Part shown: positions 22,912 through 30,474 of the stretch, in pieces | Position numbering within the stretch: position 1 is the first letter of the stretch | Layout of the letters: each line of letters begins with the position of its first letter | Assembly (NCBI GenBank): GCA_934525405.1 | Contig: CAKSZF010000009.1 | Span: 1 to 35,504 of the forward strand | Source: an uncultured Faecalibacterium sp. | GTDB taxonomy: Bacteria; Bacillota; Clostridia; Oscillospirales; Ruminococcaceae | DNA: 35,504 bases | Direction of reading: 5' to 3' | Program-made: the position numbers and the translations under genes | Notes under the pieces: model-generated | Databases searched by the model: none | Seen by the model: only the letters and a program-made list of their open reading frames with translations | Told to the model about the DNA's origin: nothing

Positions 22912-24263
22912 ACCGGGAAAAGCACTTTCACCCGCTGGCGGCGCTGCATCTGCTGCGCAAGACTTTGCTGGTGTACCTTCTGCCTTTGGTACAGGTGCTT
23001 TTTGCCCGCAACTGGGACGCTTTGCGTGCGGCGCTGCGGCAGGACCTTGTACTGCTCTTCTTTATCAGCGCCGTGTGCTGGGCGGTGTACTACGGCGGCC
23101 GCTGGCAGGTGGATGCCGAGGGCACGGTACACGTCAGCTGGCGGCTTGGAGTGCGGCTGGACCGCGCCCTGCTCGCCGAAGGTCTGGCGGCGCTGGTGCT
23201 GGAGCAGCCCCTGCTCTACCGCTTGACCGGTGCCTGCCGGGTGGTGCTGTACCCTGTGGGGCAGACCAAGACCATCACTTTGTATCTTACCCGGCAGCAG
23301 GCCGAGGAGCTTGCCGATGTGCTGCTGCCGGTGTCAGACCCGCTGTGGCACGCGCCCAAGGGCGGCGAAAAGCTGGCCTTTACGGTGCTGGGTGCCAACG
23401 GTCTGTCTACCCTGTTTTTGTGGTGGCTGGCCATCCATCAGACCCAGAGCTATGCCCCGGATGCCCAGACCGCTGCCCTTGCGCAGCTGGGACAGCTGGC
23501 GGCGCTTGCCGCCCGCTGGCTGCCGCTGGGCATGGCGTGGCTGCTGGTGCTGGCGGGCACCCTGTTCTGCATCAGTCTGGTGCGCAGCGCTTTGCAGGCG
23601 GTGCATTATACCGTCTGGCGCACCGATACCCAGCTGGGCAGCCGGGGCGGGCTTGTACGCCGGTACGAGATGCGGCTGCGGCTCTGCCAGCTGAACTACG
23701 CCGACCTGCGCCGCTCCCCCGCCACATGGGCGCTGCATTACTGCCCGGTGTTCGTCTCGGCAGGGGCGTGCCGCCCGGAGCTGCCCTTGTTCGTCTGGCG
23801 GGAGGGCACCCCGCTGCTGCGGGAGCTGCTGCCTGAGATGACGCAGCTGCCCCCGGACACCCGCGCCGACACCACTGACCGCAGCGTAGTGTTCTTTTTA
23901 CCGGCAGGCATCCCGCTGGCGCTCTGCCTGCTGCTGACGGCGGTATCCCGCACCACCCTGCCTGCCCTTACCCTGCCGCTGCTCATCCCCACCGGGGTGT
24001 TTGCCGCCCTGCTGGGCGCTGCCGCCGTGGGCTGGCACCGGGAGGGCGTATGGCAGCAGCAGGGACAGCTGCTGCTCTGCCGACAGCACCGGTTCCATCT
24101 GCACCAGCTGTGCGTGTTCCACCCGGACACCGGCTTTACCGCGTTGCAATCCCCTTGGGCGGTGACGGTGCAGCGCGCCAACCTGACCCTTGTATTTCCC
24201 GGCAAAGAAAAGGTCACGGTGCGCAGCGTACCGCTGGCGGCTCTTGATTTTCTGGAGATATAG
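22908..24263 (+). CDS. Membrane protein with repeated bacterial PH-like domains (YdbT-like)
   Basis: The 451-residue protein has several hydrophobic pairs (about 20-65, 165-225, 325-375), each followed by soluble beta-rich stretches such as GRWQVDAEGTVHVSWRLG, VHYTVWRTDTQLGSRGGLVR and GVWQQQGQLLLCRQHRFHL. This is the repeated TM-bPH2 pattern of YdbT. It is the larger partner of the preceding gene, with a 4-bp overlap, and the last gene of the trkA operon, ended by the terminator at 24277. The function is not established; lipid or protein binding by the PH-like domains is inferred. Codon use is as GC-rich as its neighbours. Confidence 0.65.
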   Translation: MNREKHFHPLAALHLLRKTLLVYLLPLVQVLFARNWDALRAALRQDLVLLFFISAVCWAVYYGGRWQVDAEGTVHVSWRLGVRLDRALLAEGLAALVLEQPLLYRLTGACRVVLYPVGQTKTITLYLTRQQAEELADVLLPVSDPLWHAPKGGEKLAFTVLGANGLSTLFLWWLAIHQTQSYAPDAQTAALAQLGQLAALAARWLPLGMAWLLVLAGTLFCISLVRSALQAVHYTVWRTDTQLGSRGGLVRRYEMRLRLCQLNYADLRRSPATWALHYCPVFVSAGACRPELPLFVWREGTPLLRELLPEMTQLPPDTRADTTDRSVVFFLPAGIPLALCLLLTAVSRTTLPALTLPLLIPTGVFAALLGAAAVGWHREGVWQQQGQLLLCRQHRFHLHQLCVFHPDTGFTALQSPWAVTVQRANLTLVFPGKEKVTVRSVPLAALDFLEI

Positions 24264-24276
24264 AAGTATACTTGCG

Positions 24277-24313
24277 ATGCCCCGCTGAACCTACGGTCGG
24301 CGGGGCATTTTTA
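24277..24313 (+). terminator. Terminator of the trkA/PH-domain operon
   Basis: The 9-bp stem ATGCCCCGC / GCGGGGCAT (24277-24285, 24300-24308) runs into a T tract, 14 bp past the stop codon. Confidence 0.88.
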
Positions 24314-24339
24314 TATCACAGACCAACGGAGACTATTTT

Positions 24340-25002
24340 ATGATAAAGACTGTATTATTTGACTTGGACGGCACCCTGCTGAACACCATCGACGACCTTG
24401 CAGATGCCGGGAACTGGGTGTGCGCACAAAACGGCTGGCCCACCTTTACGGTGGCGCAGTTCAAGATGATGGTGGGCAACGGCATCCCCAAGTTGGTGGA
24501 ACGATTCTCCCCCGCTGACGCCCGCACCCCGGCGCAGCTGGCGGCGACACTGGCACAGTTCACCGCCCGGTACGATGCCCACAAGGAGGACAAGACCGCG
24601 CCCTACCCCGGCATTCCGGCGCTGCTGGACGCACTGAAGGCCGAGGGCATCCAGTGCGCGGTGTTCTCCAACAAAGCTGATGCCCTGTGCGGCGGCATCA
24701 TTGCCCACTACTTTGGCACCGGCCGCTTTGACGCCGTGCGGGGCAACCGCCCGGGCGTACCTACCAAGCCCGACCCCACCGGGCTGTATGCCCTGATGAC
24801 CGAGCTGGGCGCAGACCCCGCCGCCACCCTTTTTGTGGGCGACAGCGACGTGGACATCCTCACCGGGCACAACGCACAGCTGCCCGCTATGGGCGCGCTG
24901 TGGGGCTTCCGCGGCCGCGCCGAGCTGACCGCCGCCGGTGCCGATGCGCTGGCAGAGGTGCCGGAGGACATCCTGCGCTATGTGCAGGAGCAGAACGGGT
25001 AA
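24340..25002 (+). CDS. gph: HAD-superfamily phosphatase, phosphoglycolate phosphatase-like
   Basis: The 220-residue protein has all HAD motifs: DLDGTLLNT (nucleophile Asp8, acid Asp10), VFSNKAD (motif II Ser, with the motif-III-type lysine in TKPDPT), and FVGDSDVDILTGHNA (motif IV). A helical cap domain lies between motifs I and II (about 20-90). This is the Gph/PGP-like subfamily, removing phosphate from phosphoglycolate or similar small phosphomonoesters in the cytoplasm. It follows the trkA operon terminator and has its own terminator, so it is monocistronic. Substrate specificity cannot be read from sequence. Confidence 0.88.
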   Translation: MIKTVLFDLDGTLLNTIDDLADAGNWVCAQNGWPTFTVAQFKMMVGNGIPKLVERFSPADARTPAQLAATLAQFTARYDAHKEDKTAPYPGIPALLDALKAEGIQCAVFSNKADALCGGIIAHYFGTGRFDAVRGNRPGVPTKPDPTGLYALMTELGADPAATLFVGDSDVDILTGHNAQLPAMGALWGFRGRAELTAAGADALAEVPEDILRYVQEQNG

Positions 25003-25015
25003 AACCACAAAAGGA

Positions 25016-25048
25016 ACACCGGACAGATGCCATCTGCCCGGTGTTTTT
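25016..25048 (+). terminator. Terminator of the HAD phosphatase gene
   Basis: The stem CACCGG...CAGATG pairs with CATCTG...CCGGTG, followed by TTTTTCTTT. It starts 13 bp past the stop. Confidence 0.85.
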
Positions 25049-25061
25049 CTTTATACAAAGT

Positions 25062-25096
25062 AAAAACGCCTTTGCGCATTGCGCAAAGGCGTTTTT
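25062..25096. terminator. Bidirectional terminator of the tRNA operon
   Basis: AAAAACGCCTTTGCGC pairs with GCGCAAAGGCGTTTTT. It ends the minus-strand tRNA transcript immediately after tRNA-Glu and could back up the plus-strand terminator. Confidence 0.88.
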
Positions 25097-25097
25097 A

Positions 25098-25169
25098 TGA
25101 CCCGTACGGGAATCGAACCCATGTTACAGCCGTGAAAGGGCCGTGTCTTAACCGCTTGACCAACGGGCC
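25098..25169 (-). tRNA. tRNA-Glu (UUC)
   Basis: The 72-nt minus-strand cloverleaf has acceptor GGCCCGT/ACGGGTC, D arm GTCAAGCGGTTAAGAC, anticodon loop CTTTCAC (anticodon TTC, glutamate), T loop GGGTTCGAATCCC and discriminator A. The 3' CCA is not encoded (TAA follows), unlike the neighbouring tRNA-Met. It is second in a two-tRNA transcript. Confidence 0.96.
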
Positions 25170-25177
25170 TTAGAAAT

Positions 25178-25256
25178 ACAGAGCTTCGCTAAAACCTCCG
25201 ACATCCATCGCCCACTACTGCGGACGACCGTCCCCCTAACCTTAGCGAAACTCTGT
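25178..25256 (-). other. Structured spacer between two tRNA genes, possible small RNA
   Basis: Arms of 15 bp, ACAGAGCTTCGCTAA (25178-25192) and TTAGCGAAACTCTGT (25242-25256), are complementary with one mismatch. They enclose a 49-nt GC-rich loop with an inner GGACG/CGTCC hairpin. The whole spacer is co-transcribed with the tRNAs and would fold into one long stem-loop. It could be a processed small RNA or a tRNA-processing element; I do not recognise it. Confidence 0.45.
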
Positions 25257-25261
25257 AAAAG

Positions 25262-25338
25262 TGGTAGCGGTAACTGGATTTGAACCGGTGACACTTCGGG
25301 TATGAACCGAATGCTCTAGCCAACTGAGCTATACCGCC
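25262..25338 (-). tRNA. tRNA-Met (CAU), elongator type, CCA encoded
   Basis: The minus-strand cloverleaf has acceptor GGCGGTA/TACCGCT, D arm AGCTCAGTTGGCTAGAGCA, anticodon loop TTCATAC (anticodon CAT) on stem TTCGG/CCGAA, T loop GGTTCAAATCC, then A and an encoded CCA (25264-25262). The anticodon stem lacks the GGG/CCC pairs of initiator tRNA, so elongator Met is most likely; a lysidine tRNA-Ile is less likely. The first base pair is G-U. Confidence 0.93.
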
Positions 25339-25372
25339 ACATATTTAACTTGCACTTGAACGGTGCTTTATT

Positions 25373-25401
25373 ATTATATCCATAGATGCCCTTTTTGTCA
25401 A
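25373..25401 (-). promoter_or_regulatory. Promoter of the tRNA-Met/tRNA-Glu operon
   Basis: On the minus strand a perfect TTGACA (25401-25396), 17-base spacer and TATAAT (25378-25373), 35 bp before the tRNA-Met 5' end. Confidence 0.9.
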
Positions 25402-25497
25402 CACATATTTTCAAAAAAATTTGCAGTTTTTTGAGATTCTTGATTTATTTACATAGGTGCGTTGAAATATAGGTTTTCTTGTTGCTTTTGCGGGTAA

Positions 25498-25653
25498 AAC
25501 TCCCCCAGTCTCGCTGCGCTCGACAGCCCCCTCTAGGATGGGGCCTTTGGCATAGCGGTACAGTTTCCGGCTAAAGTGCAAAGCTTGCGGGCGCGCCAGA
25601 GGCTCCCTCCCAGAGGGAGCTGGCAAAACCGTCAGGTTTTGACTGAGGGAGTT
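25498..25653. repeat. Intergenic hairpin repeat element, L type (copy 5)
   Basis: AACTCCCCCAG and CTGAGGGAGTT bound the element. The left arm has an imperfect variable hairpin (GTCTCGC-TGC-GCTCGAC) and CCCCCTC/GATGGGG; the right arm has CTCCCTC/GAGGGAG and CAAAACC-GTCA-GGTTTTG. The core is CTAAAGTGCAAAGCTTGCGG. It lies between serS and the tRNA operon promoter. Confidence 0.8.
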
Positions 25654-25672
25654 AATCTCCCGCTTCCCACGC

Positions 25673-25713
25673 AAAAAGCACCGCTTCCCTGTGCGGAAAG
25701 CGGTGCTTTTTTC
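25673..25713. terminator. Terminator of serS (bidirectional)
   Basis: AAAAAGCACCGCTT pairs with AAGCGGTGCTTTTTT. It begins 40 bp past the serS stop on the minus strand. Confidence 0.88.
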
Positions 25714-25752
25714 AACCTTTTTCTGCCCGGTTGTGGAAAACCCGGTGCAGTT

Positions 25753-27084
25753 TTAGTCCTTCTTATTGGTGGGGACCATGACCTTCAGGCCGCCCATGTA
25801 CGGCTGCAGCACTTCGGGGATGGTCACGCTGCCGTCGGCCTGCAGATGGTTCTCCAGGAAGGCGATCAGCATACGCGGGGGTGCCACGCAGGTGTTGTTC
25901 AGGGTGTGGGCCAGATAGGTCTTGCCGTCCTTGCCCTTGATGCGGATGTGCAGGCGGCGTGCCTGTGCGTCACCCAGATTGGAGCAGGAGCAGACCTCGA
26001 AGTACTTCTGCTGGCGGGGGCTCCAAGCCTCGATATCGCAGCTCTTGACCTTCAGGTCAGCCAGATCGCCGGAGCAGCAGTTCAGCTGGCGCACGGGGAT
26101 CTCCATGCTGCGGAACAGCTCCACGGACATCTGCCACAGCTTCTCGTACCAGTCGGCGCTCTCCTCGGGGCGGCAGACCACGATCATCTCCTGCTTCTCG
26201 AACTGGTGGATGCGGTAGATGCCGCGCTCCTCGATGCCGTGTGCGCCCTTCTCCTTGCGGAAGCAGGGGCTGTAAGAGGTCAGGGTCAGGGGCATCTTGC
26301 TCTCGTCCAGCGTCTGGTCGATGAAGCGGCCGATCATGGTGTGCTCGCTGGTGCCGATCAGGTACAGATCCTCACCCTCGATCTTGTACATCATGGCGTC
26401 CATCTCGGGGAAGGACATGACGCCCTGCACCACGTTGCCGTGCATCATGAAGGGCGGGATGACGTAGGTGAAGCCCTTGTTGATCATAAAGTCGCGGGCG
26501 TAGGCCAGCACAGCCTCGTGCAGGCGTGCGATGTTGCCCAGCAGGTAGTAGAAGCCGTTGCCGGCCACGCGGCCTGCGGCGTCCATATCAATGCCGTCAA
26601 AGCTCTCCATGATCTCGGTGTGGTACGGAATGGGGAAATCCGGCACGACAGGCTCGCCGAAGCGCTGTGCTTCCACGTTATAGGTATCGTCCGGGCCGAT
26701 GGGCACGCTGGGGTCGATCATCTGGGGAATGGAGTACATGATCTCCTGAATGCGGGCAGACAGTGCCTCCTCTTCCTTCTCCAGCTCTGCCATCTTGTCG
26801 GCGTCTGCCTTGACGGCGGCGTTGTTGGCATCGATCTGTGCCTGCAGCTCGGCCTTCTGTGCCTCATCGGTGCACTTCTTCAGCTGACCGAACAGCGGGC
26901 CGTTAGCCTTGCTCAGCTTGTTGCGGGCGGCTTTCAGGGCCTCCACTTCCTTCAGGGCTGCACGGTACTTGGCATCCTTCTCGATGACCTCATCCACCAG
27001 CGGCAGCTTTGCATCCTGAAACTTCTTTTTGATGTTTTCCTTAACGGCGTCCGGGTTCTCGCGGACAAATTTGATATCCAGCAT
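25753..27084 (-). CDS. serS: Seryl-tRNA synthetase
   Basis: The 443-residue class II aminoacyl-tRNA synthetase has an N-terminal coiled-coil tRNA-binding arm (about 30-110: KDAKYRAALKEVEALKAARN to EEEALSARIQEIM). The catalytic domain has motif 2 around CFRKEKGAHGIEERGIYRIH and motif 3 around APPRMLIAFLENHLQADGSV. It charges tRNA-Ser in the cytoplasm. Motif 3 context reads HTLNNTCVAPPR rather than the common bacterial LNGSGLAVGR, so it belongs to a divergent SerRS branch; the key Arg is kept. GGAGAG precedes the ATG at 27084. It follows parB by 95 bp and is ended by its own terminator. No T-box leader is seen. Confidence 0.95.
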   Translation of the reverse strand: MLDIKFVRENPDAVKENIKKKFQDAKLPLVDEVIEKDAKYRAALKEVEALKAARNKLSKANGPLFGQLKKCTDEAQKAELQAQIDANNAAVKADADKMAELEKEEEALSARIQEIMYSIPQMIDPSVPIGPDDTYNVEAQRFGEPVVPDFPIPYHTEIMESFDGIDMDAAGRVAGNGFYYLLGNIARLHEAVLAYARDFMINKGFTYVIPPFMMHGNVVQGVMSFPEMDAMMYKIEGEDLYLIGTSEHTMIGRFIDQTLDESKMPLTLTSYSPCFRKEKGAHGIEERGIYRIHQFEKQEMIVVCRPEESADWYEKLWQMSVELFRSMEIPVRQLNCCSGDLADLKVKSCDIEAWSPRQQKYFEVCSCSNLGDAQARRLHIRIKGKDGKTYLAHTLNNTCVAPPRMLIAFLENHLQADGSVTIPEVLQPYMGGLKVMVPTNKKD

Positions 27085-27113
27085 GATTGACTCTCCTTAA
27101 CTCTATTGGGCTT

Positions 27114-27168
27114 GCAGCGGTGCGTCTGCGGCCTTCCGCTGCCGTTCAAAGGCGGCTGTTCCCGCCTT
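27114..27168 (-). other. Two hairpins in the parB-serS gap
   Basis: GCAGCGG/CCGCTGC (27114-27120, 27136-27142) and AAGGCGG/CCGCCTT (27149-27155, 27162-27168) lie in the 95-bp gap. Neither has a T tract long enough to be a convincing terminator, and there is no T-box sequence. Confidence 0.35.
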
Positions 27169-27179
27169 GGATCGCATGA

Positions 27180-28055
27180 TTATTCGGTTTCCATCTGGTA
27201 CTGTCCCAGCAGGTTTGCAAAGGCGCGCAGCTGCTCGTCGGAGTAAAAATGCACCGTCAGCTTGCCCTTGCCGCCGTGGTAGGCCACGTTCACCTCGCTG
27301 CCCAGCACCTGCTTCAGGCTCTCCTCTACCTCTACCGGCAGGGTGCCGCGGGGTGCGGGTTCGCGGGGTTCCTTGGCGGGCTTTGCCATCTTTTTGCAAA
27401 GCGCCTCAGCCTGCCGGACGTTCAGCTGGTTGTCCGCGATGATTTGCGCGGCTTCGGCCTGCAATTCCGGTGTGGGCAGACCCAGCACCACCTTGGCGTG
27501 GCCGGTATTGATAAAGCCGCTCTTCAGCAGCTCCAGCACCGTTTCCGGCAGGTTGAGCAGACGCAGGCTGTTTGCCAGCGCGCTGCGGCTCTTGCCCAGC
27601 TTGCGGGCGGCCTGCTCCTGTGTCAGGTCGCAGCGGGTCATCAGCTCCCGGATACCGGCAGCTTCTTCCACCGGGTCCAGATCCTCCCGCTGCAAGTTTT
27701 CCACCAGCGCCAGTTCCATGGCCTGCTCATCGGACACATCCTTGATGACCACCGGCACCTCGGTAAGACCCGCCATGCGGGAGGCACGCCAGCGGCGCTC
27801 GCCCGCCACGATGCTGTAACCACCCATGGGTCTTGGCCGCACCGCGATGGGCTGCAACAAGCCGTGCTCGGCGATGCTGGCAGCCAGCTCACTGAGGGTC
27901 TCCTGTTCAAAGGTCTTGCGGGGCTGGTCGGGGTCCGGCTCGATCTCGCGCAGCGGCAGCGTTTCCACCGCTGCGTGCTCTGACTCAAAGACCGGTGCTG
28001 CGTCCTCAAACAGACTGTCCAGCCCGCGCCCGAGCCCTCCTTTTCCTCTTGCCAT
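27180..28055 (-). CDS. parB: Chromosome partitioning protein ParB (Spo0J)
   Basis: The 291-residue protein has the ParB N-terminal CTPase domain (LREIEPDPDQPRKTFEQETL, GERRWRAS CTP-binding motif, ENLQREDLDPVEEA), then a helix-turn-helix parS-binding domain (LTQEQAARKLGKSRSALANSLRLL). A linker with PAKEPREPAPRG and a C-terminal dimerisation domain (about 235-291) follow. It loads as a CTP-dependent sliding clamp at parS, recruits condensin and works with ParA in origin segregation. The gene starts 22 bp after parA. Three parS-like sites lie within 3.3 kb upstream. Confidence 0.96.
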   Translation of the reverse strand: MARGKGGLGRGLDSLFEDAAPVFESEHAAVETLPLREIEPDPDQPRKTFEQETLSELAASIAEHGLLQPIAVRPRPMGGYSIVAGERRWRASRMAGLTEVPVVIKDVSDEQAMELALVENLQREDLDPVEEAAGIRELMTRCDLTQEQAARKLGKSRSALANSLRLLNLPETVLELLKSGFINTGHAKVVLGLPTPELQAEAAQIIADNQLNVRQAEALCKKMAKPAKEPREPAPRGTLPVEVEESLKQVLGSEVNVAYHGGKGKLTVHFYSDEQLRAFANLLGQYQMETE

Positions 28056-28077
28056 TGTTTACCTTGTTCCCCCTGTT

Positions 28078-28911
28078 TTAATCTTCCAGAGCGTTTTTCG
28101 CCGGCTCTGCGGCGGGTGCAGCCTTTGCGCGGGACTTTTTAGGTTCCTGCGGGCGGTTGTGCTTGACGAATTCGATTGCCAGATCCATGTAGGCCTCGCT
28201 GCCCTTGCCCTTGGGCTCGTAGAAATTGATGGGCTGGCCGTAGCTGGGCGCTTCCGAAATGCGGATGGAGCGCGGGATGGTGGTCTTGTACACCTTGGAG
28301 CCGAAGTACTTCTGCACCTGCTCCACCACCTGCACGGTCAGGTTGTACCGCAGCGAGAACATGGTGAACACCACGCCCTCGATATCCAGATACGGGTTAT
28401 ACTTTTTGCGGATGGTCTTGAGGGTGCTGATAAGCTCCGAAAGACCTTCCAGCGCATAGTACTCGCACTGCACCGGGATGAGCACACTGTCGCAGGCACT
28501 CAGGCCATTGAGGGTGAGCAGATCCAGACTGGGCGGGCAGTCGATAAAGATGAAGTCGTAGTCCTTCTGCACCTCAGCCAGCGCCTTGCGCAGACGCCCC
28601 TCACGGCCGGGCAGGTCGATCATTTCCAAGCTGGCACCGGCCAGCCGGGTGTTGGAGCCGATGACATCGGTGCGGTACTCGGTGTGCCGGATGGCCTGCG
28701 CCGCCGTTGCCTTGCCGATGAGCACCTCATAAGTGCCCGCTTCCACACTGCGCTTTGGGATGCCATAACCGGTGGTGGTGTTGCCCTGCGGGTCTAAGTC
28801 CACAATGAGCACCTTTTTGCCCAGTGCCGCTACGCAGGACGAAAGGTTGACGGCGGTGGTGGTCTTGCCCACTCCGCCCTTCTGGTTTGCGATCGCTACA
28901 ATTTTTGCCAC
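28078..28911 (-). CDS. parA: Chromosome partitioning ATPase ParA (Soj)
   Basis: The roughly 277-residue ATPase begins VAKIVAIANQKGGVGKTTTA (deviant Walker A KGGVGKTT), with DLDPQGNTTTGYG, FIDCPPSLDLLTLNGL and a C-terminal lysine/alanine-rich tail (KKSRAKAAPAAEPAKNALED). It drives origin segregation with ParB by binding nucleoid DNA in its ATP form. I place the start at the GTG at 28911, where homologues begin and GGGAGGAAG lies upstream. An in-frame GTG at 28956 would add 15 residues encoded by the parS-like site 28940-28955, which is more likely a binding site than coding sequence. Confidence 0.95.
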   Translation of the reverse strand: MAKIVAIANQKGGVGKTTTAVNLSSCVAALGKKVLIVDLDPQGNTTTGYGIPKRSVEAGTYEVLIGKATAAQAIRHTEYRTDVIGSNTRLAGASLEMIDLPGREGRLRKALAEVQKDYDFIFIDCPPSLDLLTLNGLSACDSVLIPVQCEYYALEGLSELISTLKTIRKKYNPYLDIEGVVFTMFSLRYNLTVQVVEQVQKYFGSKVYKTTIPRSIRISEAPSYGQPINFYEPKGKGSEAYMDLAIEFVKHNRPQEPKKSRAKAAPAAEPAKNALED

Positions 28912-28939
28912 GCGCTTTTCTTCCTCCCGGGGAAAGATT

Positions 28940-28955
28940 TGTTCCACATGGAACA
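28940..28955. promoter_or_regulatory. parS-like ParB/Noc binding site 1
   Basis: TGTTCCACATGGAACA is a near-perfect palindrome close to the parS consensus TGTTNCACGTGAAACA. It lies immediately upstream of parA. Identical or reverse-complement copies occur at 29633 and 31256. Confidence 0.75.
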
Positions 28956-29108
28956 CGCAGTCATGCCCGCCGGTTTCCCCGTCCGGCAGACACCTTGGCT
29001 TCTAGTATAACACATCCAAATTGCTTTTTGAACCATCTGGAGCGTTTTTCAGCTGGATTTTTAACTTTTGAGGGTGGGAAAGCGGAAAAAAGGCTTTGCG
29101 CGGGAGAA

Positions 29109-29625
29109 AACTCCCCCAGTCATCGCTGCGCGAAGCCAGCCCCCTCGGAGATGGGGCCTTTGGCATGGCGGGAATGTTTCTCGTTGCCTTTGATACATTA
29201 GTGACAGAGCTGACAGCGTGCGCCCTCTCAGTCAAAGCCTACGGCTTTGCCAGCTCTCCCAAAGGGAGAGCCAAGAGCACTACGGGAAAGCTTCTCGTTT
29301 CTCCGAAAGCTTTAGTCACGAGGGTTCGTTCCCCCGAGGAGGGGGGCCAAGCTATTAGATTCGTTGCTAAAGCTTTAAGTGTAATGAGCAGCCTTCCGGC
29401 AGCGGGCTTGCCTCTCCCTTTGGGAGAGGTGGCATCGCGCAGCGATGACGGAGAGGGCGCGCGCCGTGGTAAACTCCCCCAGTCGCCTACGGCGACAGCC
29501 CCCTCTGGGATGGGGCCTTTGGCATGGCGGGAGAGTTTCTGGCTGAAGTGCAAAGCTTCCGGGAGCGCCAAAGGCTCCCTCTCCGAGGGAGCTGGCAAAA
29601 CCGTCAGGTTTTGACTGAGGGAGTT
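29109..29625. repeat. Composite of hairpin repeat elements (copy 6: L half, S dimer, L element)
   Basis: Three modules are joined. At 29109-29217 is a half L element (AACTCCCCCAG, CCCCCTC/GATGGGG, TTTGGCATGGCGGGAA). At 29218-29462 is an S element with two cores in opposite orientation, ending in hairpin CATCGC-GCA-GCGATG (29433-29447). At 29472-29625 is a complete L element with GTCGCC-TAC-GGCGAC (29482-29496) on the left and CAAAACC-GTCA-GGTTTTG on the right. It fills most of the parA-noc gap; no gene is seen there. Confidence 0.8.
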
Positions 29626-29632
29626 CCTCCCC

Positions 29633-29648
29633 TGTTCCACATGGAACA
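29633..29648. promoter_or_regulatory. parS-like ParB/Noc binding site 2
   Basis: TGTTCCACATGGAACA, identical to site 1, lies 3 bp past the noc stop codon. Confidence 0.75.
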
Positions 29649-29650
29649 AT

Positions 29651-30445
29651 TCACTTCTCCGCGGCGGCGGTGGGGATGCGCACGGTGTACTCGATGTAGC
29701 CGTCCTTCTCTTCCCGGTGGGCGGTGGCGGGCACGCCGTTGTCGGTCATCAGCCGGATGGCGTGGTCGATGGTGTTGACAAAGATGCGCACGTCCCGCAC
29801 CATGGAGATGCGGTGCCCGGCCTTGGGCGGGCTGTTCAGCAGCTGCTCGATGTAGCTGTCGGTCTGGCGGGCGTTCAGGCGGCGCTTGGCGATGGTGATC
29901 AGCGCTTCGCTGCGGCGGTTCTCCGGCAGGCGCAGCACCGCCCGGGCGTGGCGCTCGGTGAGGTTATTGTCCAGCACGAACTGCCGCTGGTCTGCGGTCA
30001 GCTGCAACAGCCGCAGCTTGTTGGCAAAGGTGGGCTGCGCCATGCCCAGACGCTTGGCGGCTTCGGCTTGCGTGCAGTCCCACAGCACCATCACATCCCG
30101 CAGCCCCTGCGCCTGTTCAAAGGGGTTCAGGTCGGCGCGCTGGATGTTTTCCAGCAGACCCAGCGCAGCGGTGCGGTCGTCGGCGTAGCTGCACAGGATG
30201 GCGGGGATGGTGGTCATCTTTGCCAGCTGACAGGCGCGCAGCCGCCGCTCCCCTGCCACCAGCTCGTAGCCCTCTGCCACTTTGCGCACCGTGACCGGCT
30301 GGAGCAGACCGTTCTCCCGGATGCTCTGCGCCAGCGCCGTCAGCTCCTGCTCGTCAAAGCTTTTCCGCGCCTGAAAGGGCGACGGGTGGATCTGGTCGAT
30401 GGGCAGAGAGAGTAATTTCCCGGACGGTTTCTTGCGTTCAAACAT
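29651..30445 (-). CDS. noc: ParB-like nucleoid occlusion protein Noc
   Basis: The 264-residue ParB paralogue has the N-terminal domain LPIDQIHPSPFQARKSFDEQ, GERRLRAC and ENIQRADLNPFEQAQGL, the helix-turn-helix CTQAEAAKRLGMAQPTFANK, and a shorter C-terminal domain. Position between rsmG and parA is that of Bacillus noc, a DNA-bound inhibitor of Z-ring assembly over the nucleoid. The N-terminus (MFERKKPSGKLLSLP) lacks the amphipathic membrane-targeting helix of Bacillus Noc, so it may instead be a second ParB-like factor. The start at 30445 is set by AAAGGGG; the frame to 30484 has no site. A Noc-box-like word lies upstream (30483-30497). Confidence 0.88.
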   Translation of the reverse strand: MFERKKPSGKLLSLPIDQIHPSPFQARKSFDEQELTALAQSIRENGLLQPVTVRKVAEGYELVAGERRLRACQLAKMTTIPAILCSYADDRTAALGLLENIQRADLNPFEQAQGLRDVMVLWDCTQAEAAKRLGMAQPTFANKLRLLQLTADQRQFVLDNNLTERHARAVLRLPENRRSEALITIAKRRLNARQTDSYIEQLLNSPPKAGHRISMVRDVRIFVNTIDHAIRLMTDNGVPATAHREEKDGYIEYTVRIPTAAAEK

Positions 30446-30474
30446 GATGCTGCCCCTTTCCTTGTGCGATGCAG

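Noticed and set aside
25262..25338. Lysidine-type tRNA-Ile (CAU)
   Set aside because: The D arm and anticodon stem fit an elongator tRNA-Met better; the acceptor lacks the usual tRNA-Ile start.
25576..27090. 504-codon open frame on the plus strand opposite serS
   Set aside because: Antisense shadow beginning inside a repeat element; low-complexity His/Leu/Val-rich translation.
27085..27179. T-box riboswitch before serS
   Set aside because: Hairpins are present but the conserved T-box word GGTGGNACCGCG is absent and the gap is too short.
28912..28956. N-terminal extension of ParA (MFHVEQ...) from a GTG at 28956
   Set aside because: The extra residues are encoded by the parS-like site, and homologues start at the GTG at 28911.
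29239..29649. Minus-strand frame beginning MFHVEQ in the parA-noc gap
   Set aside because: It is the translation of a parS-like site followed by hairpin repeats; no ribosome binding site or domain.
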